Shown here: positions 44,328-54,473 of the stretch, piece after piece
Layout of the letters: the number at the start of each line of letters is the position of its first letter
How positions within the stretch are numbered: position 1 is the first letter of the stretch
From: Bowmanella dokdonensis
Lineage (GTDB): Bacteria > Pseudomonadota > Gammaproteobacteria > Enterobacterales > Alteromonadaceae
Length of the DNA stretch: 64,000 nucleotides
Reading direction: 5' to 3'
Assembly: GCF_017254865.1 (NCBI RefSeq)
Contig: NZ_JAFKCV010000003.1
Span: forward strand, 124,001-188,000
The notes under the pieces: generated by a model
Told to the model about the DNA's origin: nothing
Seen by the model: only the letters and a program-made list of their open reading frames with translations
Database searches by the model: none
Translations under genes and position numbers: made by a program

Positions 44328-47288
44328 ATGTATACAAGATCCAGACTGTCTGGAGCAGTGCGTTTGGCACTGACTCTGGGTGCTACCTCTGCAGCTTTCG
44401 CTCCTGCAGCATTTGCTCAGGAAGATGGAGCTCAGGCGGTAGAAAAAATCTCCGTTACGGGTTCACGTATCCAACGCGTTAACATGGTTAGCGCCAGCCC
44501 GGTAACAGAAATCACTGCGGCTGATATCGCCATCACTGGTCTGACCCGTGTTGAAGATATCCTTAACGATATGCCGGCTCTGTTTGCTGCTCAGACTGCC
44601 AACGTTGCTAACGGTTCAACCGGTACTGCGACGCTGAACCTACGTAACCTAGATTCTGTGCGTACGTTGGTTTTGGTTAATGGTCGTCGCCTGCCTTCTG
44701 GTTCACCGGGTGCAGGTGGTATTGCTGCAGACGTTAACCAAATTCCTGCGTCTTTGATTGAGCGTATCGAAGTGCTGACCGGTGGCTCATCTGCAACTTA
44801 CGGTTCTGACGCCGTCGCCGGGGTGGTTAACTTTATCCTCAAAGACGACTTTGAAGGCTTTAGCTTCGATTATCAGCACAGTTTTTATCAGCACAAAAAC
44901 GATAATGAATATATACAGAGCGTTGTTGAAGCACGTGACTTTGATTTACCAAACAGCAATGTAAGGGATGGTCATTCTAATGACTTCTCTTTCATGTTAG
45001 GAGCTAACACGGCCGATGGTCGTGGTAATGTCACTTTGTATGGTACCTTCCGTGATATCAAGGCCCTGACTCAGTCCGAGCGTGATTTCAGTGCTTGTGC
45101 ATTGGGAGGCTCCCGTGAAGCGTATGCTTGTGGTGGGTCCAGTACTGTACCTTGGGGCCGGTTTACTGACTTCGATACCTTTGATTATCAGGTGGAAGGT
45201 GACGAATTTATTCCGTTCCAGGATCTCTATAACTATGGTCCGTTGAATTACTACCAGCGCCCTGATGAGCGTAAGACGTTCGGTGCTATTGGTAAGTATG
45301 AGATCAATGAGCATGCAGAAGTTTATGCAGAAGTCAGCTATATGGATGACCGCTCTGTAGCTCAGATAGCTCCGTCAGGTAACTTTTTCAGCACCAGTCG
45401 TTTATTTTGTGGCAACCCTTTCCTGTCTGATGCCCAATTTGACGCAACATGTGGCACTCGCGGCTTGACCAGGAATGACTACTTTGAGCCTTACAGCGAA
45501 GTGACCGATGAAATTGATCCAGACACAGGCGAATTCATCGTAGAAAACTATCCTGGCTTCTATATTGGTCGCCGAAACTTGGAAGGAGGCCCCCGTCAGG
45601 ACGATTTGCGCCATACATCTATGCGCGCGGTGTTGGGTATGCGAGGTATTATTAACGACAGTTGGTCCTACGATGTATTCGCCAACCATGGCTCAGTGGG
45701 CATGGTCGAGACATATCGTAATGAGCTATCAGTAGACCATATGAGAAAAGCTCTCGATGTCACTGTCGATGCCGACGGTAATCCGGTTTGTAAATCTGTG
45801 CTCGATTCAACAGATCCTAACTGTGTTCCCTGGAATATCTTTCAGGAAGGTGGTGTGACGGATGCTGCATTGGCCTATTTGATTAAGCCGTTGTTCGCAC
45901 GGGGTGACACACATAGTACTCAAGTCAGTGGTTATGTAACTGGTGATTTGACCGAAGCCGGTGTAATGGTTCCTGGTACCTCTACTGGTGTTGGTGTGGT
46001 GTTGGGTGCTGAATACCGTCGTGAGGCACTGAAGTTCGAACCTGATTTTGGCTTTACCTCTGGTGATGGCGCAGGTCAGGGCGGACCTACTAATGGTGTT
46101 GAAGGTTCGTTCAGCGTGAAAGAAATCTTCGGCGAGTTGGATATTCCGCTAGTTGAAGGGGCATCATTTGCCGATGAACTGACGTTAGAACTGGCTTACC
46201 GCTATTCCGATTACTCCACTGACAAGACCACCAATACTTACAAGTACGCCTTGGACTGGGGAGTGAATGATGATGTACGTTTCCGTGCCAGCTTCCAGCG
46301 AGCTGTACGAGCCGGTAATATCCGTGAGCTGTTCCGTCCCCAAGGCATCGGTCTGTTCGATCTGGACAATGATCCTTGCGCGGTAACAGTAAACACTGAT
46401 GGTAGCATCACGCCACCTGAATATACTCAGCAAGAATGTGCTAACACTGGCCTGAGTGCAGCTAATTATGGTAGTACAGCCCTGACCAGTCCTGCCGGCC
46501 AGTACAACACAGTCACAGGCGGTAATCCTGATTTGGATCCTGAGTCTTCCGATACCTTCTCGTTCGGTATGGCTCTCTCTCCAAGTGCCCTGCCAGGCTT
46601 TAATATGAGCATCGACTACTTCAAGATTGAAATTGAAGATGCTATCGATAACGTACCTCAGGATGTTATTCTGGAACAGTGTGCCAAAACAGGTAATGAG
46701 GCTTTCTGTAGCCTGATTAACCGCGGTGCCAACGGTAACCTTTGGATTGGCAGTAACGCCATCATTGCGACCGATATCAACATTGGTTACAAAGAAACCT
46801 CTGGCGTTGATATTGAAGCAACCTATGACTTCGATATCGGTGAGATGGGCGGCATTAAGATCGGTTTGATTGGTACCTGGTTAGAGACTTTGGCTGATCA
46901 ACCGATTCCTGGTGCTGACATTGTTGAATGTGCCGGCTATTGGGATCGTACCTCCTGTGGACAGCCTACACCTGAATGGCGTCACAACTTGAGAGCAACT
47001 TGGTCAACTCCGTGGGATGCTTCTGTAACAGCTACATGGCGCCATTTGGGAGCTGTTGACGAACTCGGCGGTGAAGATGAGTTTGAAGCAGAAAACTATC
47101 TGGATCTAGCTGCTACTTGGCAGGCTCATGAGAATGTCTCTCTGAGATTGGGTGTTAACAACGTGCTTGATCGTGAGCCTCAGTTGATTCCTAACTCTCC
47201 CACTGGTTCCGGTAACGGTAACACCTTCCCTGGCTTCTATGATGCCTTGGGTCGCTACGTATTCGCCGGTGTAACTCTGACCTACTAA
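44328..47288 (+). CDS. TonB-dependent receptor
   Basis: 986-aa outer-membrane receptor. Signal peptide 1-30 (LALTLGATSAAFAPAAFAQ), then a TonB-box-like stretch VEKISVTGSRI, a plug domain (about 50-165: VEDILNDMPALF, LVLVNGRRLPSG, IERIEVLTGGSSATYGSDAVAGVVNFIL) and a barrel ending VFAGVTLTY. There is no carboxypeptidase-like domain, unlike receptor 1, although both start MYT-S and share their leader. Long extracellular loops contain paired cysteines. The substrate is unknown; neighbours do not include a utilisation locus. Confidence 0.95.
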   Translation: MYTRSRLSGAVRLALTLGATSAAFAPAAFAQEDGAQAVEKISVTGSRIQRVNMVSASPVTEITAADIAITGLTRVEDILNDMPALFAAQTANVANGSTGTATLNLRNLDSVRTLVLVNGRRLPSGSPGAGGIAADVNQIPASLIERIEVLTGGSSATYGSDAVAGVVNFILKDDFEGFSFDYQHSFYQHKNDNEYIQSVVEARDFDLPNSNVRDGHSNDFSFMLGANTADGRGNVTLYGTFRDIKALTQSERDFSACALGGSREAYACGGSSTVPWGRFTDFDTFDYQVEGDEFIPFQDLYNYGPLNYYQRPDERKTFGAIGKYEINEHAEVYAEVSYMDDRSVAQIAPSGNFFSTSRLFCGNPFLSDAQFDATCGTRGLTRNDYFEPYSEVTDEIDPDTGEFIVENYPGFYIGRRNLEGGPRQDDLRHTSMRAVLGMRGIINDSWSYDVFANHGSVGMVETYRNELSVDHMRKALDVTVDADGNPVCKSVLDSTDPNCVPWNIFQEGGVTDAALAYLIKPLFARGDTHSTQVSGYVTGDLTEAGVMVPGTSTGVGVVLGAEYRREALKFEPDFGFTSGDGAGQGGPTNGVEGSFSVKEIFGELDIPLVEGASFADELTLELAYRYSDYSTDKTTNTYKYALDWGVNDDVRFRASFQRAVRAGNIRELFRPQGIGLFDLDNDPCAVTVNTDGSITPPEYTQQECANTGLSAANYGSTALTSPAGQYNTVTGGNPDLDPESSDTFSFGMALSPSALPGFNMSIDYFKIEIEDAIDNVPQDVILEQCAKTGNEAFCSLINRGANGNLWIGSNAIIATDINIGYKETSGVDIEATYDFDIGEMGGIKIGLIGTWLETLADQPIPGADIVECAGYWDRTSCGQPTPEWRHNLRATWSTPWDASVTATWRHLGAVDELGGEDEFEAENYLDLAATWQAHENVSLRLGVNNVLDREPQLIPNSPTGSGNGNTFPGFYDALGRYVFAGVTLTY

Positions 47289-47310
47289 GTCCGGGTTAGC
47301 CAAACCAATA

Positions 47311-47340
47311 AAAACCGGTCCATAAGGACCGGTTTTTTTT
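47311..47340 (+). terminator. Terminator of receptor 2
   Basis: Eleven-bp stem AAAACCGGTCC/GGACCGGTTTT with loop ATAA, followed by more T. Confidence 0.9.
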
Positions 47341-47381
47341 CGCCAGTAAACAGGCTTGAGGTAATCTAGGGGCAACAGAAG

Positions 47382-49067
47382 ATGACCTCATTAGTTGACA
47401 GGGCAATACTTGTGAATGAAAACGACCGGTTGTTTCAGCAGGCGCTTGATCTCTGCCGGCAGCAGGACTGGAAGGCGGCGAAACAGCTTTGTAGGGTACT
47501 TCAGAAGCGCGAGGAAAGTCTCCGTTTGCTTGAGCTGTTGGCTGAGATCAGCTTCCAATCGGGTGACACTGAGGAAGGCCTTGCCAGTCTGGGCCAACTT
47601 TGCCGGTTATGCCCAGATAAGATGGCTTATGTAGCCTCTTTGGCGACACAATTATTGCGCTTGGGAAAAACCGAACAGGCAGAACAAATCTATAGACAGT
47701 TTATCCAGACTAATCCAAACCATGCCAATGCCCGCTTCAATCTGGCCTGGTTACTCAGAAAATCCGGCAAGCTGGAGGAGGCGATCCAGGAATACCGGCA
47801 GGCGCTGGCTAAAAATATAAGTGGGCCTGAAGAAGTGCATGTGAATATTGCGGCCATATATTCAGAACTAAGAAAGGAAGAGTTGGCCGAGCAGGAGCTT
47901 AAAAAAGCTCTGTCCATTGCCCCTGACTATCCGCCGGCTCTGTTCAACCTGGCAACCCTGATGGAGGAGTGGGGAAGAAAATCATCGGCGAAGACTCTGT
48001 ATGAAAGGTTACTGATCAAAGAGCCTGGCCACATCGAAGCCCTATGCCGGCTTATCCATCTGCACACTCTTCGTGCTGAGCAACTTGAAATCCTCAACAA
48101 GTTACAAGTGGCCATGACCAGCAAGTCCTTGTCTCGTTTAGAAGCAGAAGCCGCCAGGTTTGCCATGGGCAAGGCGCACGATGATTTGGGTAACTATGAC
48201 CAGGCTTTTGCTTTTTTCCGCTCCGCCAATCAGCTCTGTCAGTCGCGACTTCCAGGATATGATACAAAGGCCATAGAACAGCAGGTCGACGCCCTTGCTC
48301 ATAACTTTGACCGGAACTGGTTGAGATCCAGTAAGAGAGAGGAGGAGTTTTCCCCGATTTTTATCTGTGGGATGTTCCGCTCCGGCACAACACTCACCGA
48401 ACAAATACTGGCCAGCCACTCCAGTGTGACATCAGGAGGTGAACTGAGTCTGTTGGCCGATACGGTGAACCGGACAGGGATGGACCTGATGGATCTGCAT
48501 CATCTGGATGCTAAAGAGCTGGACAAGCTGGCATTGGATTACAAACAAGGCATCGAAAGACTCTTCCCACAGGCCATCAAGGTGACAGATAAGCGTCCAG
48601 ATAATTTTGTTTACCTGGGATTGGTAAAGGCATTGTTTCCTGATGCCCGTTTTATCTGCACTGACAGAAATCCACTGGATATCTGTCTGTCCGTCTACTT
48701 CCAGCACCTTGGGAATCAGTTGCCCTATGGTTCGGACCTCAATGCAACTGCCCATTATTATGTGCAGTACAAAAGGCTGCTTAAACACTGGCTGAGACTG
48801 ATGCCAGAGAATGTGCATGTGCTGGATTATGATCGCCTGATTCAGGAGCCGGAACCGGCTTGCCGAGCCTTACTGGATTTTTGCCGGTTGGAATGGGATC
48901 CCGCTTGTCTGACGTTCTACAAGGGCCACAATGCCGTCAAGACGGCCAGTGTCTGGCAGGTTAGGAAACCTCTTTACCAAACTTCTTCCAATAGATGGAG
49001 AAACTATGCGGCTCAGTTACTGGAGGTGCGCCAATACCTGAATCGTGAGCTGGGATTGGCTTTATAA
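47382..49067 (+). CDS. TPR-repeat sulfotransferase family protein (1)
   Basis: 561-aa cytosolic protein. The N-terminal about 290 residues are TPR helices (NPNHANARFNLAWLLRKSGKLEEAIQEYRQAL and similar units), followed by a sulfotransferase domain: 5'-phosphosulfate loop FICGMFRSGTTLTEQIL near residue 325 and 3'-phosphate segment CTDRNPLDICLSVYF. It should transfer sulfate from PAPS to an unidentified acceptor. In related genomes such genes commonly accompany TonB-dependent receptors, as here. It is convergent with a second, longer copy; the two share layout but are clearly different in sequence. Confidence 0.88.
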   Translation: MTSLVDRAILVNENDRLFQQALDLCRQQDWKAAKQLCRVLQKREESLRLLELLAEISFQSGDTEEGLASLGQLCRLCPDKMAYVASLATQLLRLGKTEQAEQIYRQFIQTNPNHANARFNLAWLLRKSGKLEEAIQEYRQALAKNISGPEEVHVNIAAIYSELRKEELAEQELKKALSIAPDYPPALFNLATLMEEWGRKSSAKTLYERLLIKEPGHIEALCRLIHLHTLRAEQLEILNKLQVAMTSKSLSRLEAEAARFAMGKAHDDLGNYDQAFAFFRSANQLCQSRLPGYDTKAIEQQVDALAHNFDRNWLRSSKREEEFSPIFICGMFRSGTTLTEQILASHSSVTSGGELSLLADTVNRTGMDLMDLHHLDAKELDKLALDYKQGIERLFPQAIKVTDKRPDNFVYLGLVKALFPDARFICTDRNPLDICLSVYFQHLGNQLPYGSDLNATAHYYVQYKRLLKHWLRLMPENVHVLDYDRLIQEPEPACRALLDFCRLEWDPACLTFYKGHNAVKTASVWQVRKPLYQTSSNRWRNYAAQLLEVRQYLNRELGLAL

Positions 49068-49098
49068 AGGATAAGAATCGCTGCCTGGACGGCTGGTT

Positions 49099-50940
49099 TC
49101 ACTGTTCACAATCCACAGCATTCGCGCGCAGATTAGCCGACAATTGCTGTGCCAAAGAGAGATATTTATCCCTGTGACGGGCGACTGCTATGGTACCCCG
49201 TACTTGTACAGTACTCAGCGTGGCTACCGGTTGAATATTACCTTTTCCTTCCAGGTAGGCATCGTTCCAGTCCAGGCCGCAATGATCATAGATCTTCTTC
49301 ATCCATAAGCTGGGATCACTGGCCAGCGACTCATACTGAATAGTAAGTAGTCTCTTGCCCAGCGCCAGCTGCCAATGTTCCATCAGTCTTCGATACTGGC
49401 CATAATAGTGCGCCACGTCCCTCAGGGAGGTAGCGAATGTCCAGTAATGGGAGAATTCATAGCGATAGATAGACAGACAGGTTTCGATGGGGTGGCGTTC
49501 AATTTGCACAAAAGCGGCAGCCGGAAAGAGTTTTGCCATCACACCTACGGCTTCAATATTGGCAGGATTTTTGTCGACAAATAAGCGATCTCTTACCCGT
49601 TGCGGATTGCAGTAGTCCCGCCTGATTTGTTCTAATATATCGGCCGGCATGGGTTGTTCTGCAAGCAACTTGGTGATGAGCGCCGGTATCTCCACCCGTT
49701 CGCCCAGGGAAGTCACATCAGGATGCCTCGCTAGCAGGCTATCAAGCAAACTGGTACCCGAGCGGGGCATTCCCACTACAAAAATAGGCTGACAAGCCTT
49801 CTCCGTACTATCCGAGTTCACCGAAACCGTCTCGGCGAGATGCCGTAGTCGGTCAAACTTAGACTCTGTTTCCTGCTGGCTGTAATGCACACCTCTTTGC
49901 AGGTTGGCCGTGGATTTGTGTTGGTTGGCCAGCTCATATTCCTGCATAGCTTTGTCGAATTCCTGACGCGCATGGTAATGGTGTGCCAGCAGGAAATGCA
50001 CCTGACTCCTTTCCTCTTCGCTGGTTACTGTACCGGCAATTCTCTGCAAAGACTCAATCTCGGTGTCCTGTAGTTGCCCCTTTCGCAGCCTGGACAGCTG
50101 GCTGTAGACAGGCAGGTGATCCGGTGCGAGCCGCTGACTGCGGATTGAATAATCCAGGGCTAAATCAAGATTGCCCAAAAAGGTGTGCAACAGGCCCTGA
50201 TTGGTGAGTGTAGAGGGATTATTGGGTTGTAAAGATTCGGCTTTGTCCAGTGCCTTTGCAGCCTCCTGGTATTCTGAGACATTCAGGCAGGCCTGGCCAT
50301 ACATATTCTGAAAGCTGGGATTTTCCGGCTCCAGGTTGAGGATCTTCTGAAAGCTCTGCCTGGCCAGTTCGAAATTTCCGCATTCGTGCTGCGCGCCTGC
50401 AAGGACTAACCAGGCTGATAAGTCGGTGGGAAAGAGATTCGTCCAGTCACTCGCGGCTTTGGCCAAGGACAACCACTTGCCCTGATACTGCAGCGAAGTG
50501 ACCAGCAGTTTGAAAAGGGCAGGGCCAAGCTCCTTCGTTGGCACCTTTGTAAGAAGTTTCTCAGTATCTTCATATCTGGCAGCGTCCATATAGAGTTGAG
50601 CGAGACGGTGCCGGGCAGGCTTGAACAACGGAAATCTGGATAACAGGCTGACCAAGGTACTTTCTGCTTCAGAAAGTGCCGCCTTTTTAATATAGAACTC
50701 GGCCAGATTCAGCCAGAAACCAGGCTGATGCGGTTCCTTCTCTACGGCTGCGGCCAATTTTGCATGGGCTTCTTCAAAGCGGCCAAGGGATGTCAGGGCA
50801 AGGCCTGCCAGGCTGATAATTTCTGCATCCTCTGCTTTTTCCCTGCTTGCCAGTTCAAAGCAGCGCAAGGCGGATTTTGCGTCCCCTTTTTTGTAGAGAT
50901 GAATACCCTGCTCGATTAAGTTTTCTACCTTTTGGGTCAT
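49099..50940 (-). CDS. TPR-repeat sulfotransferase family protein (2)
   Basis: About 613 aa. The N-terminal two-thirds is a long TPR array (for example FQNMYGQACLNVSEYQEAAKALDKAE), and the C-terminus a sulfotransferase domain with FVVGMPRSGTSLLDSLL and QIERHPIETCLSIYR, both PAPS-binding motifs intact. The start at 50940 (MTQKVENLIEQG) begins at the first TPR; an in-frame ATG at 51018 has AGGA too close to serve well, but cannot be excluded. Convergent with copy 1, 31 bp apart, and divergent from the TonB operon. The acceptor is unknown. Confidence 0.86.
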   Translation of the reverse strand: MTQKVENLIEQGIHLYKKGDAKSALRCFELASREKAEDAEIISLAGLALTSLGRFEEAHAKLAAAVEKEPHQPGFWLNLAEFYIKKAALSEAESTLVSLLSRFPLFKPARHRLAQLYMDAARYEDTEKLLTKVPTKELGPALFKLLVTSLQYQGKWLSLAKAASDWTNLFPTDLSAWLVLAGAQHECGNFELARQSFQKILNLEPENPSFQNMYGQACLNVSEYQEAAKALDKAESLQPNNPSTLTNQGLLHTFLGNLDLALDYSIRSQRLAPDHLPVYSQLSRLRKGQLQDTEIESLQRIAGTVTSEEERSQVHFLLAHHYHARQEFDKAMQEYELANQHKSTANLQRGVHYSQQETESKFDRLRHLAETVSVNSDSTEKACQPIFVVGMPRSGTSLLDSLLARHPDVTSLGERVEIPALITKLLAEQPMPADILEQIRRDYCNPQRVRDRLFVDKNPANIEAVGVMAKLFPAAAFVQIERHPIETCLSIYRYEFSHYWTFATSLRDVAHYYGQYRRLMEHWQLALGKRLLTIQYESLASDPSLWMKKIYDHCGLDWNDAYLEGKGNIQPVATLSTVQVRGTIAVARHRDKYLSLAQQLSANLRANAVDCEQ

Positions 50941-51235
50941 GTATGCTAGCTTTGTGATTGCCTGTCTTTGAGTTAAGCGAACTTGTATATCAGGATCTTT
51001 GCCGGAATGATATGCCATTCCTAAAGTTGTAAAGGTGACGGCAGTGTTGGAATTGACATGAATTGCTTGATTTTTGAACCTGTCAACTGATGCGTAGCGG
51101 AGGCGACGAAGAGTCGTCTTAAAGTTATGCTGTTGGTCTTGTCTGAAAGGAATCTTTCCCCTTGCGAGAGGTCTGAAGCTTACGGCAAGCCTTGTTTTTA
51201 GCCCTTTAACAGGATGTAAACGGGGATGGCTAACC

Positions 51236-51264
51236 TTGACAATTTCGTCTGTTCCATGTGAATA
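51236..51264 (+). promoter_or_regulatory. Probable promoter of the TonB energising operon
   Basis: TTGACA (51236-51241) is a perfect -35, 17 bp before TGAATA (51259-51264). The rest of the 459-bp gap (50941-51399) shows a hairpin AGGCGAC/GTCGTCT near 51112 but no gene. Confidence 0.5.
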
Positions 51265-51399
51265 TTCGGCGTTCGAGTCCGTGAGGCTATTGGGCCTGCA
51301 GACTCCACTTCTATAAACAGAACCGTTTTTATAAGCCCCTCACTTGTGGCTAGACCAGGCCAGGGTGAGGATTCAAGATAAGAAAATTGGTTGGGAACT

Positions 51400-52173
51400 A
51401 TGTCCAAAATGAGCAAGAGAAATCTAATTGCTTCTGCCGTTATCGGCGCTTTCGCGCTAGGTAGCAGCCAAGTTGTCTCTGCAGACCCTCTAACAGATTT
51501 GCACAATGAAGAAGCAAAGATCCATGCGGCTGCAGCGCAATCCCAAAAGAAAATCAACAGCATCTACGAACAGACGCAGGAATTGCTCGCTGAGTACCGT
51601 CAGGTGATTGACGAAACTGAGAACCTGAAAGTCTATAACGATCACGTTGCCCGTCTGGTGGCAGACCAGGAAGCGGCTATCGCTTCCCTGCAGCGTCAGA
51701 TAGATGGTATTGAAGGCGTCAAACGTGGCGTAGTTCCGCTGATGTATCGCATGATCGACGCCCTCGAGCAGTTCATCGAGCTGGATGTGCCGGTCAGCTA
51801 CGAGTCCCGTAAAGAGCGTGTTGCCCACCTGCGTGATTTGATGAGCCGCTCGAACGTCACCACATCAGAACAGTTCCGTCAGGTACTTGAAGCCTATCAA
51901 ATCGAGAATGAGTACGGTTCCCGTATCAACTCATACCAGGGGCAGTTGGAGTTCGAAGGTCGTACTATTGCGGCGGATTTCTTTGCATTAGGTCGCACCG
52001 CACTGCTGGCACTGTCCTTGGATCAGAAGAATGCCTGGATCTGGAACAACGATTCCCGCTCCTGGGAAGCGTTGGGGGATGAATACCTCAGCTCTGCTGT
52101 TACAGCCGTTCGTATGGCCCGTAAGCTGGTGCCAGTCGACCTGATCAAACTGCCAATCAAAGCTGCGGAGTAA
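51400..52173 (+). CDS. DUF3450 domain-containing periplasmic protein
   Basis: 257-aa exported protein. The signal peptide ends about residue 28 (VIGAFALGSSQVVSA|DP); the rest is mostly helical with a long coiled coil (LLAEYRQVIDETENLKVYNDH). The ATG at 51400 has GGGA just upstream; a TTG at 51391 is less likely. DUF3450 genes regularly open operons with a long ExbB, a short ExbB, ExbD, TonB and a TPR protein, as here, so it probably helps the periplasmic side of this TonB complex. No enzyme motif is seen. Confidence 0.9.
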   Translation: MSKMSKRNLIASAVIGAFALGSSQVVSADPLTDLHNEEAKIHAAAAQSQKKINSIYEQTQELLAEYRQVIDETENLKVYNDHVARLVADQEAAIASLQRQIDGIEGVKRGVVPLMYRMIDALEQFIELDVPVSYESRKERVAHLRDLMSRSNVTTSEQFRQVLEAYQIENEYGSRINSYQGQLEFEGRTIAADFFALGRTALLALSLDQKNAWIWNNDSRSWEALGDEYLSSAVTAVRMARKLVPVDLIKLPIKAAE

Positions 52174-52179
52174 TTCAGA

Positions 52180-53532
52180 ATGAACAAACTATTCAAATCT
52201 GTACTGCTGACAGCTGGTTTGGCTATCAGTATTGCCCCTGTCCACGCTGCCACCAGCCTGGATCAATTGCTGGAACAAGTTAAGAAGAACCGCGTATCCG
52301 AAGCGCGTATCAATGCCCAACGTGAAGCAGAGTTCAATTCTGCCCGTGCCGACAAGCAGGCTCTTCTGCGCAAGGCTCAGGCCGATCTGAAAGCCGAACA
52401 GGACCGTGGTGATCGTTTGGCCAAGCAATATTCTGACAATGAAGTCAGGCTGGCTGAAAAAGAACAGGAACTGAAAAACGCCACAGGTACACTGGGCGAA
52501 ATGTTCGGTGTGGTTCGTCAGGCATCGGGTGAGGCTTATGGCCGTATCTCCAGCTCCATCGTCAGTGCCGAGTATCCCGGACGTGCCGCCTTCCTGGAAG
52601 AAATGTCTTCCGAGTCCAAGGGCCTGCCCAATATTCAGGAACTGGAAGAACTGTGGTTCGCCCTGCAGACTGAAATGACCGAGTCCGGCAAGGTTTCTCG
52701 TTTTGAAACTGATGTTATCAGCTTGGATGGCGGTTCAAGCCGTCAGGAAGTGGTGCGCGTAGGTACGTTCAACCTGATCGGTCAGGACGGTTATTTGCTG
52801 TACAACGCAGAAAACCAGCAGGTCCAGCCGTTGGGACGTCAGCCTGACAGCTATATGCTGGATGCAGCCATGGATTTCAGGAACGAGACTTCAGGCATTG
52901 CCCCTTTCTATGTTGACCCGTCCCAGGGCGCTATCCTGAGCCTGTTGACTGCCAAAGCCACCATGATGGAGCGTTATCATGCCGGCGGCCTGCCTGGTTA
53001 TGTGATCACAGGCTTGTTTATCATTGGTGTGCTGATTGCCCTGTACAAGATCATCACGCTGACTGTGATGAGCGGCAAGATCCGGTCTCAGCTTAACAAT
53101 ACTTCCAACCCTTCTTCTTCCAACCCGCTTGGCCGTATCCTGCAGGTTTACAATGAGAACAAGAAGTCTGATGCTGAAAACCTGGAGCTGAAGCTGGATG
53201 AAGCCATCCTGCGTGAGCTGCCCAGCATTGAGTCTGGTGTGAATATCATCAAGATTATCGCCGCCATCGCCCCTCTGCTGGGTCTGTTGGGTACGGTTAT
53301 CGGTATGATTGCAACCTTCCAGACCATTACCCTGTTTGGTACCGGTGACCCGAAAGTTATGGCTGGAAGTATCTCAATGGCTCTGGTAACGACGGCTCAA
53401 GGTATTATCGCTGCACTGCCGCTGATTCTTCTGCACAGCATCGTGGCAGGTCGTAGCAAGTCCATTATGCACATCCTGGATGAGCAGGCTGCGGGTATCG
53501 TCGCCGCTCACGCTGAGGCGGAGAAGGCTTAA
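52180..53532 (+). CDS. Long MotA/TolQ/ExbB-family protein (TtpC-like)
   Basis: 450-aa inner-membrane protein with a cleaved or anchoring signal (1-24), a periplasmic coiled coil (about 30-110, LRKAQADLKAEQDRGDRL) and a C-terminal ExbB domain with three helices (about 272-292, 360-385, 395-425: LLGLLGTVIGMIATFQTITLFG). This matches Vibrio TtpC, a fourth component needed with TonB2-ExbB2-ExbD2. Starts six bases after the DUF3450 stop. It should couple proton flow to TonB motion for the receptors. Confidence 0.9.
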   Translation: MNKLFKSVLLTAGLAISIAPVHAATSLDQLLEQVKKNRVSEARINAQREAEFNSARADKQALLRKAQADLKAEQDRGDRLAKQYSDNEVRLAEKEQELKNATGTLGEMFGVVRQASGEAYGRISSSIVSAEYPGRAAFLEEMSSESKGLPNIQELEELWFALQTEMTESGKVSRFETDVISLDGGSSRQEVVRVGTFNLIGQDGYLLYNAENQQVQPLGRQPDSYMLDAAMDFRNETSGIAPFYVDPSQGAILSLLTAKATMMERYHAGGLPGYVITGLFIIGVLIALYKIITLTVMSGKIRSQLNNTSNPSSSNPLGRILQVYNENKKSDAENLELKLDEAILRELPSIESGVNIIKIIAAIAPLLGLLGTVIGMIATFQTITLFGTGDPKVMAGSISMALVTTAQGIIAALPLILLHSIVAGRSKSIMHILDEQAAGIVAAHAEAEKA

Positions 53533-53533
53533 T

Positions 53534-54058
53534 ATGTTATACCTGATTGGATTATGGGAATCTGTCAGGGATTTTATCGCTACCGGCGGTGACGTACTCT
53601 ATGTGGTCGCCGCTGCGCTCTTACTCATGTGGATATTGATGATTGAGCGCTATTGGTATGTGTCTTCGGTCTTCCCCAAGGCGATGAAACAGATCATCGC
53701 CGACTGGGAAGCCAGAAAAGACACCACTTCCTGGTATGCGCATAGAATCCGTGACGCATGGATTTCGCAGGCATCAGACAAACTCAGTGAGAGAATGCTG
53801 TTGATTAAAACCTTGGTTGCAATGTGCCCCCTGATTGGCTTGCTGGGCACGGTAACCGGCATGATTGCGGTTTTTGAAGTCATGGCTGTACAGGGGACCG
53901 GTAACCCTCGTCTGATGGCGGGCGGTATCTCCATGGCGACCATTCCGACAATGGCCGGAATGGTTGCGGCCCTGTCAGGCGTATTCTTCAGTTCCCGCCT
54001 GGAAGCCAAGGTTAAGATTTCCAAAGAGAAATTAGTCGACAGCTTGCCTCATCATTAA
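53534..54058 (+). CDS. exbB: ExbB-family biopolymer transporter
   Basis: 174-aa inner-membrane proton-channel subunit with three helices (about 18-35, 90-115, 130-155) and the conserved LIGLLGTVTGMIAVFEVMAV block. The ATG at 53534 lies just after the upstream stop; a longer reading to 53480 only overlaps the previous gene. It forms the pentameric ring around ExbD. Confidence 0.93.
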   Translation: MLYLIGLWESVRDFIATGGDVLYVVAAALLLMWILMIERYWYVSSVFPKAMKQIIADWEARKDTTSWYAHRIRDAWISQASDKLSERMLLIKTLVAMCPLIGLLGTVTGMIAVFEVMAVQGTGNPRLMAGGISMATIPTMAGMVAALSGVFFSSRLEAKVKISKEKLVDSLPHH

Positions 54059-54070
54059 AGAGAGAATTAT

Positions 54071-54472
54071 ATGGCTCGTAAACATCGTGCAGAAGAAGAA
54101 GAAGCTACCATTGACATGACGCCGATGCTGGACATCGTCTTCATCATGTTGATCTTCTTTATCGTGACCACCTCCTTCGTGAAAGAGGCAGGAATCGAAG
54201 TAAATAAACCTAAGGCCGAGCAGGCGACCAAGCAGAAGTCTGCCAACATCTTTATCGCTATTAATGAAAACGGCGATATCTGGATGGACAAGCGTCAGGT
54301 TGACGTAGAACGTGTCCGTGCGAACATCGAAAGGCTTCTGGCCGAACAACCTACTGATGTAGTCATTGTTCAGGCGGATGTGGAAGCCAAACATGGTGTC
54401 GTGGTTGAAGTAATGGATCAGATCAAAGCTGCAGGCATTGATAAGATATCGGTAGCAGCAAAGGATAATTAA
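54071..54472 (+). CDS. exbD: ExbD-family biopolymer transporter
   Basis: 133-aa inner-membrane protein with a single N-terminal helix (IDMTPMLDIVFIMLIFFIVT); the Asp in MLDIVF is the protonatable residue essential for proton flow. The C-terminal periplasmic domain is the ExbD fold. Only 12 bp after exbB and one base before tonB, with AGAGA before the ATG. Confidence 0.95.
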   Translation: MARKHRAEEEEATIDMTPMLDIVFIMLIFFIVTTSFVKEAGIEVNKPKAEQATKQKSANIFIAINENGDIWMDKRQVDVERVRANIERLLAEQPTDVVIVQADVEAKHGVVVEVMDQIKAAGIDKISVAAKDN

Positions 54473-54473
54473 T

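Noticed and set aside
51103-51140. Hairpin AGGCGAC/GTCGTCT upstream of the TonB operon as an RNA gene
   Set aside because: A single short stem without promoter or terminator of its own.
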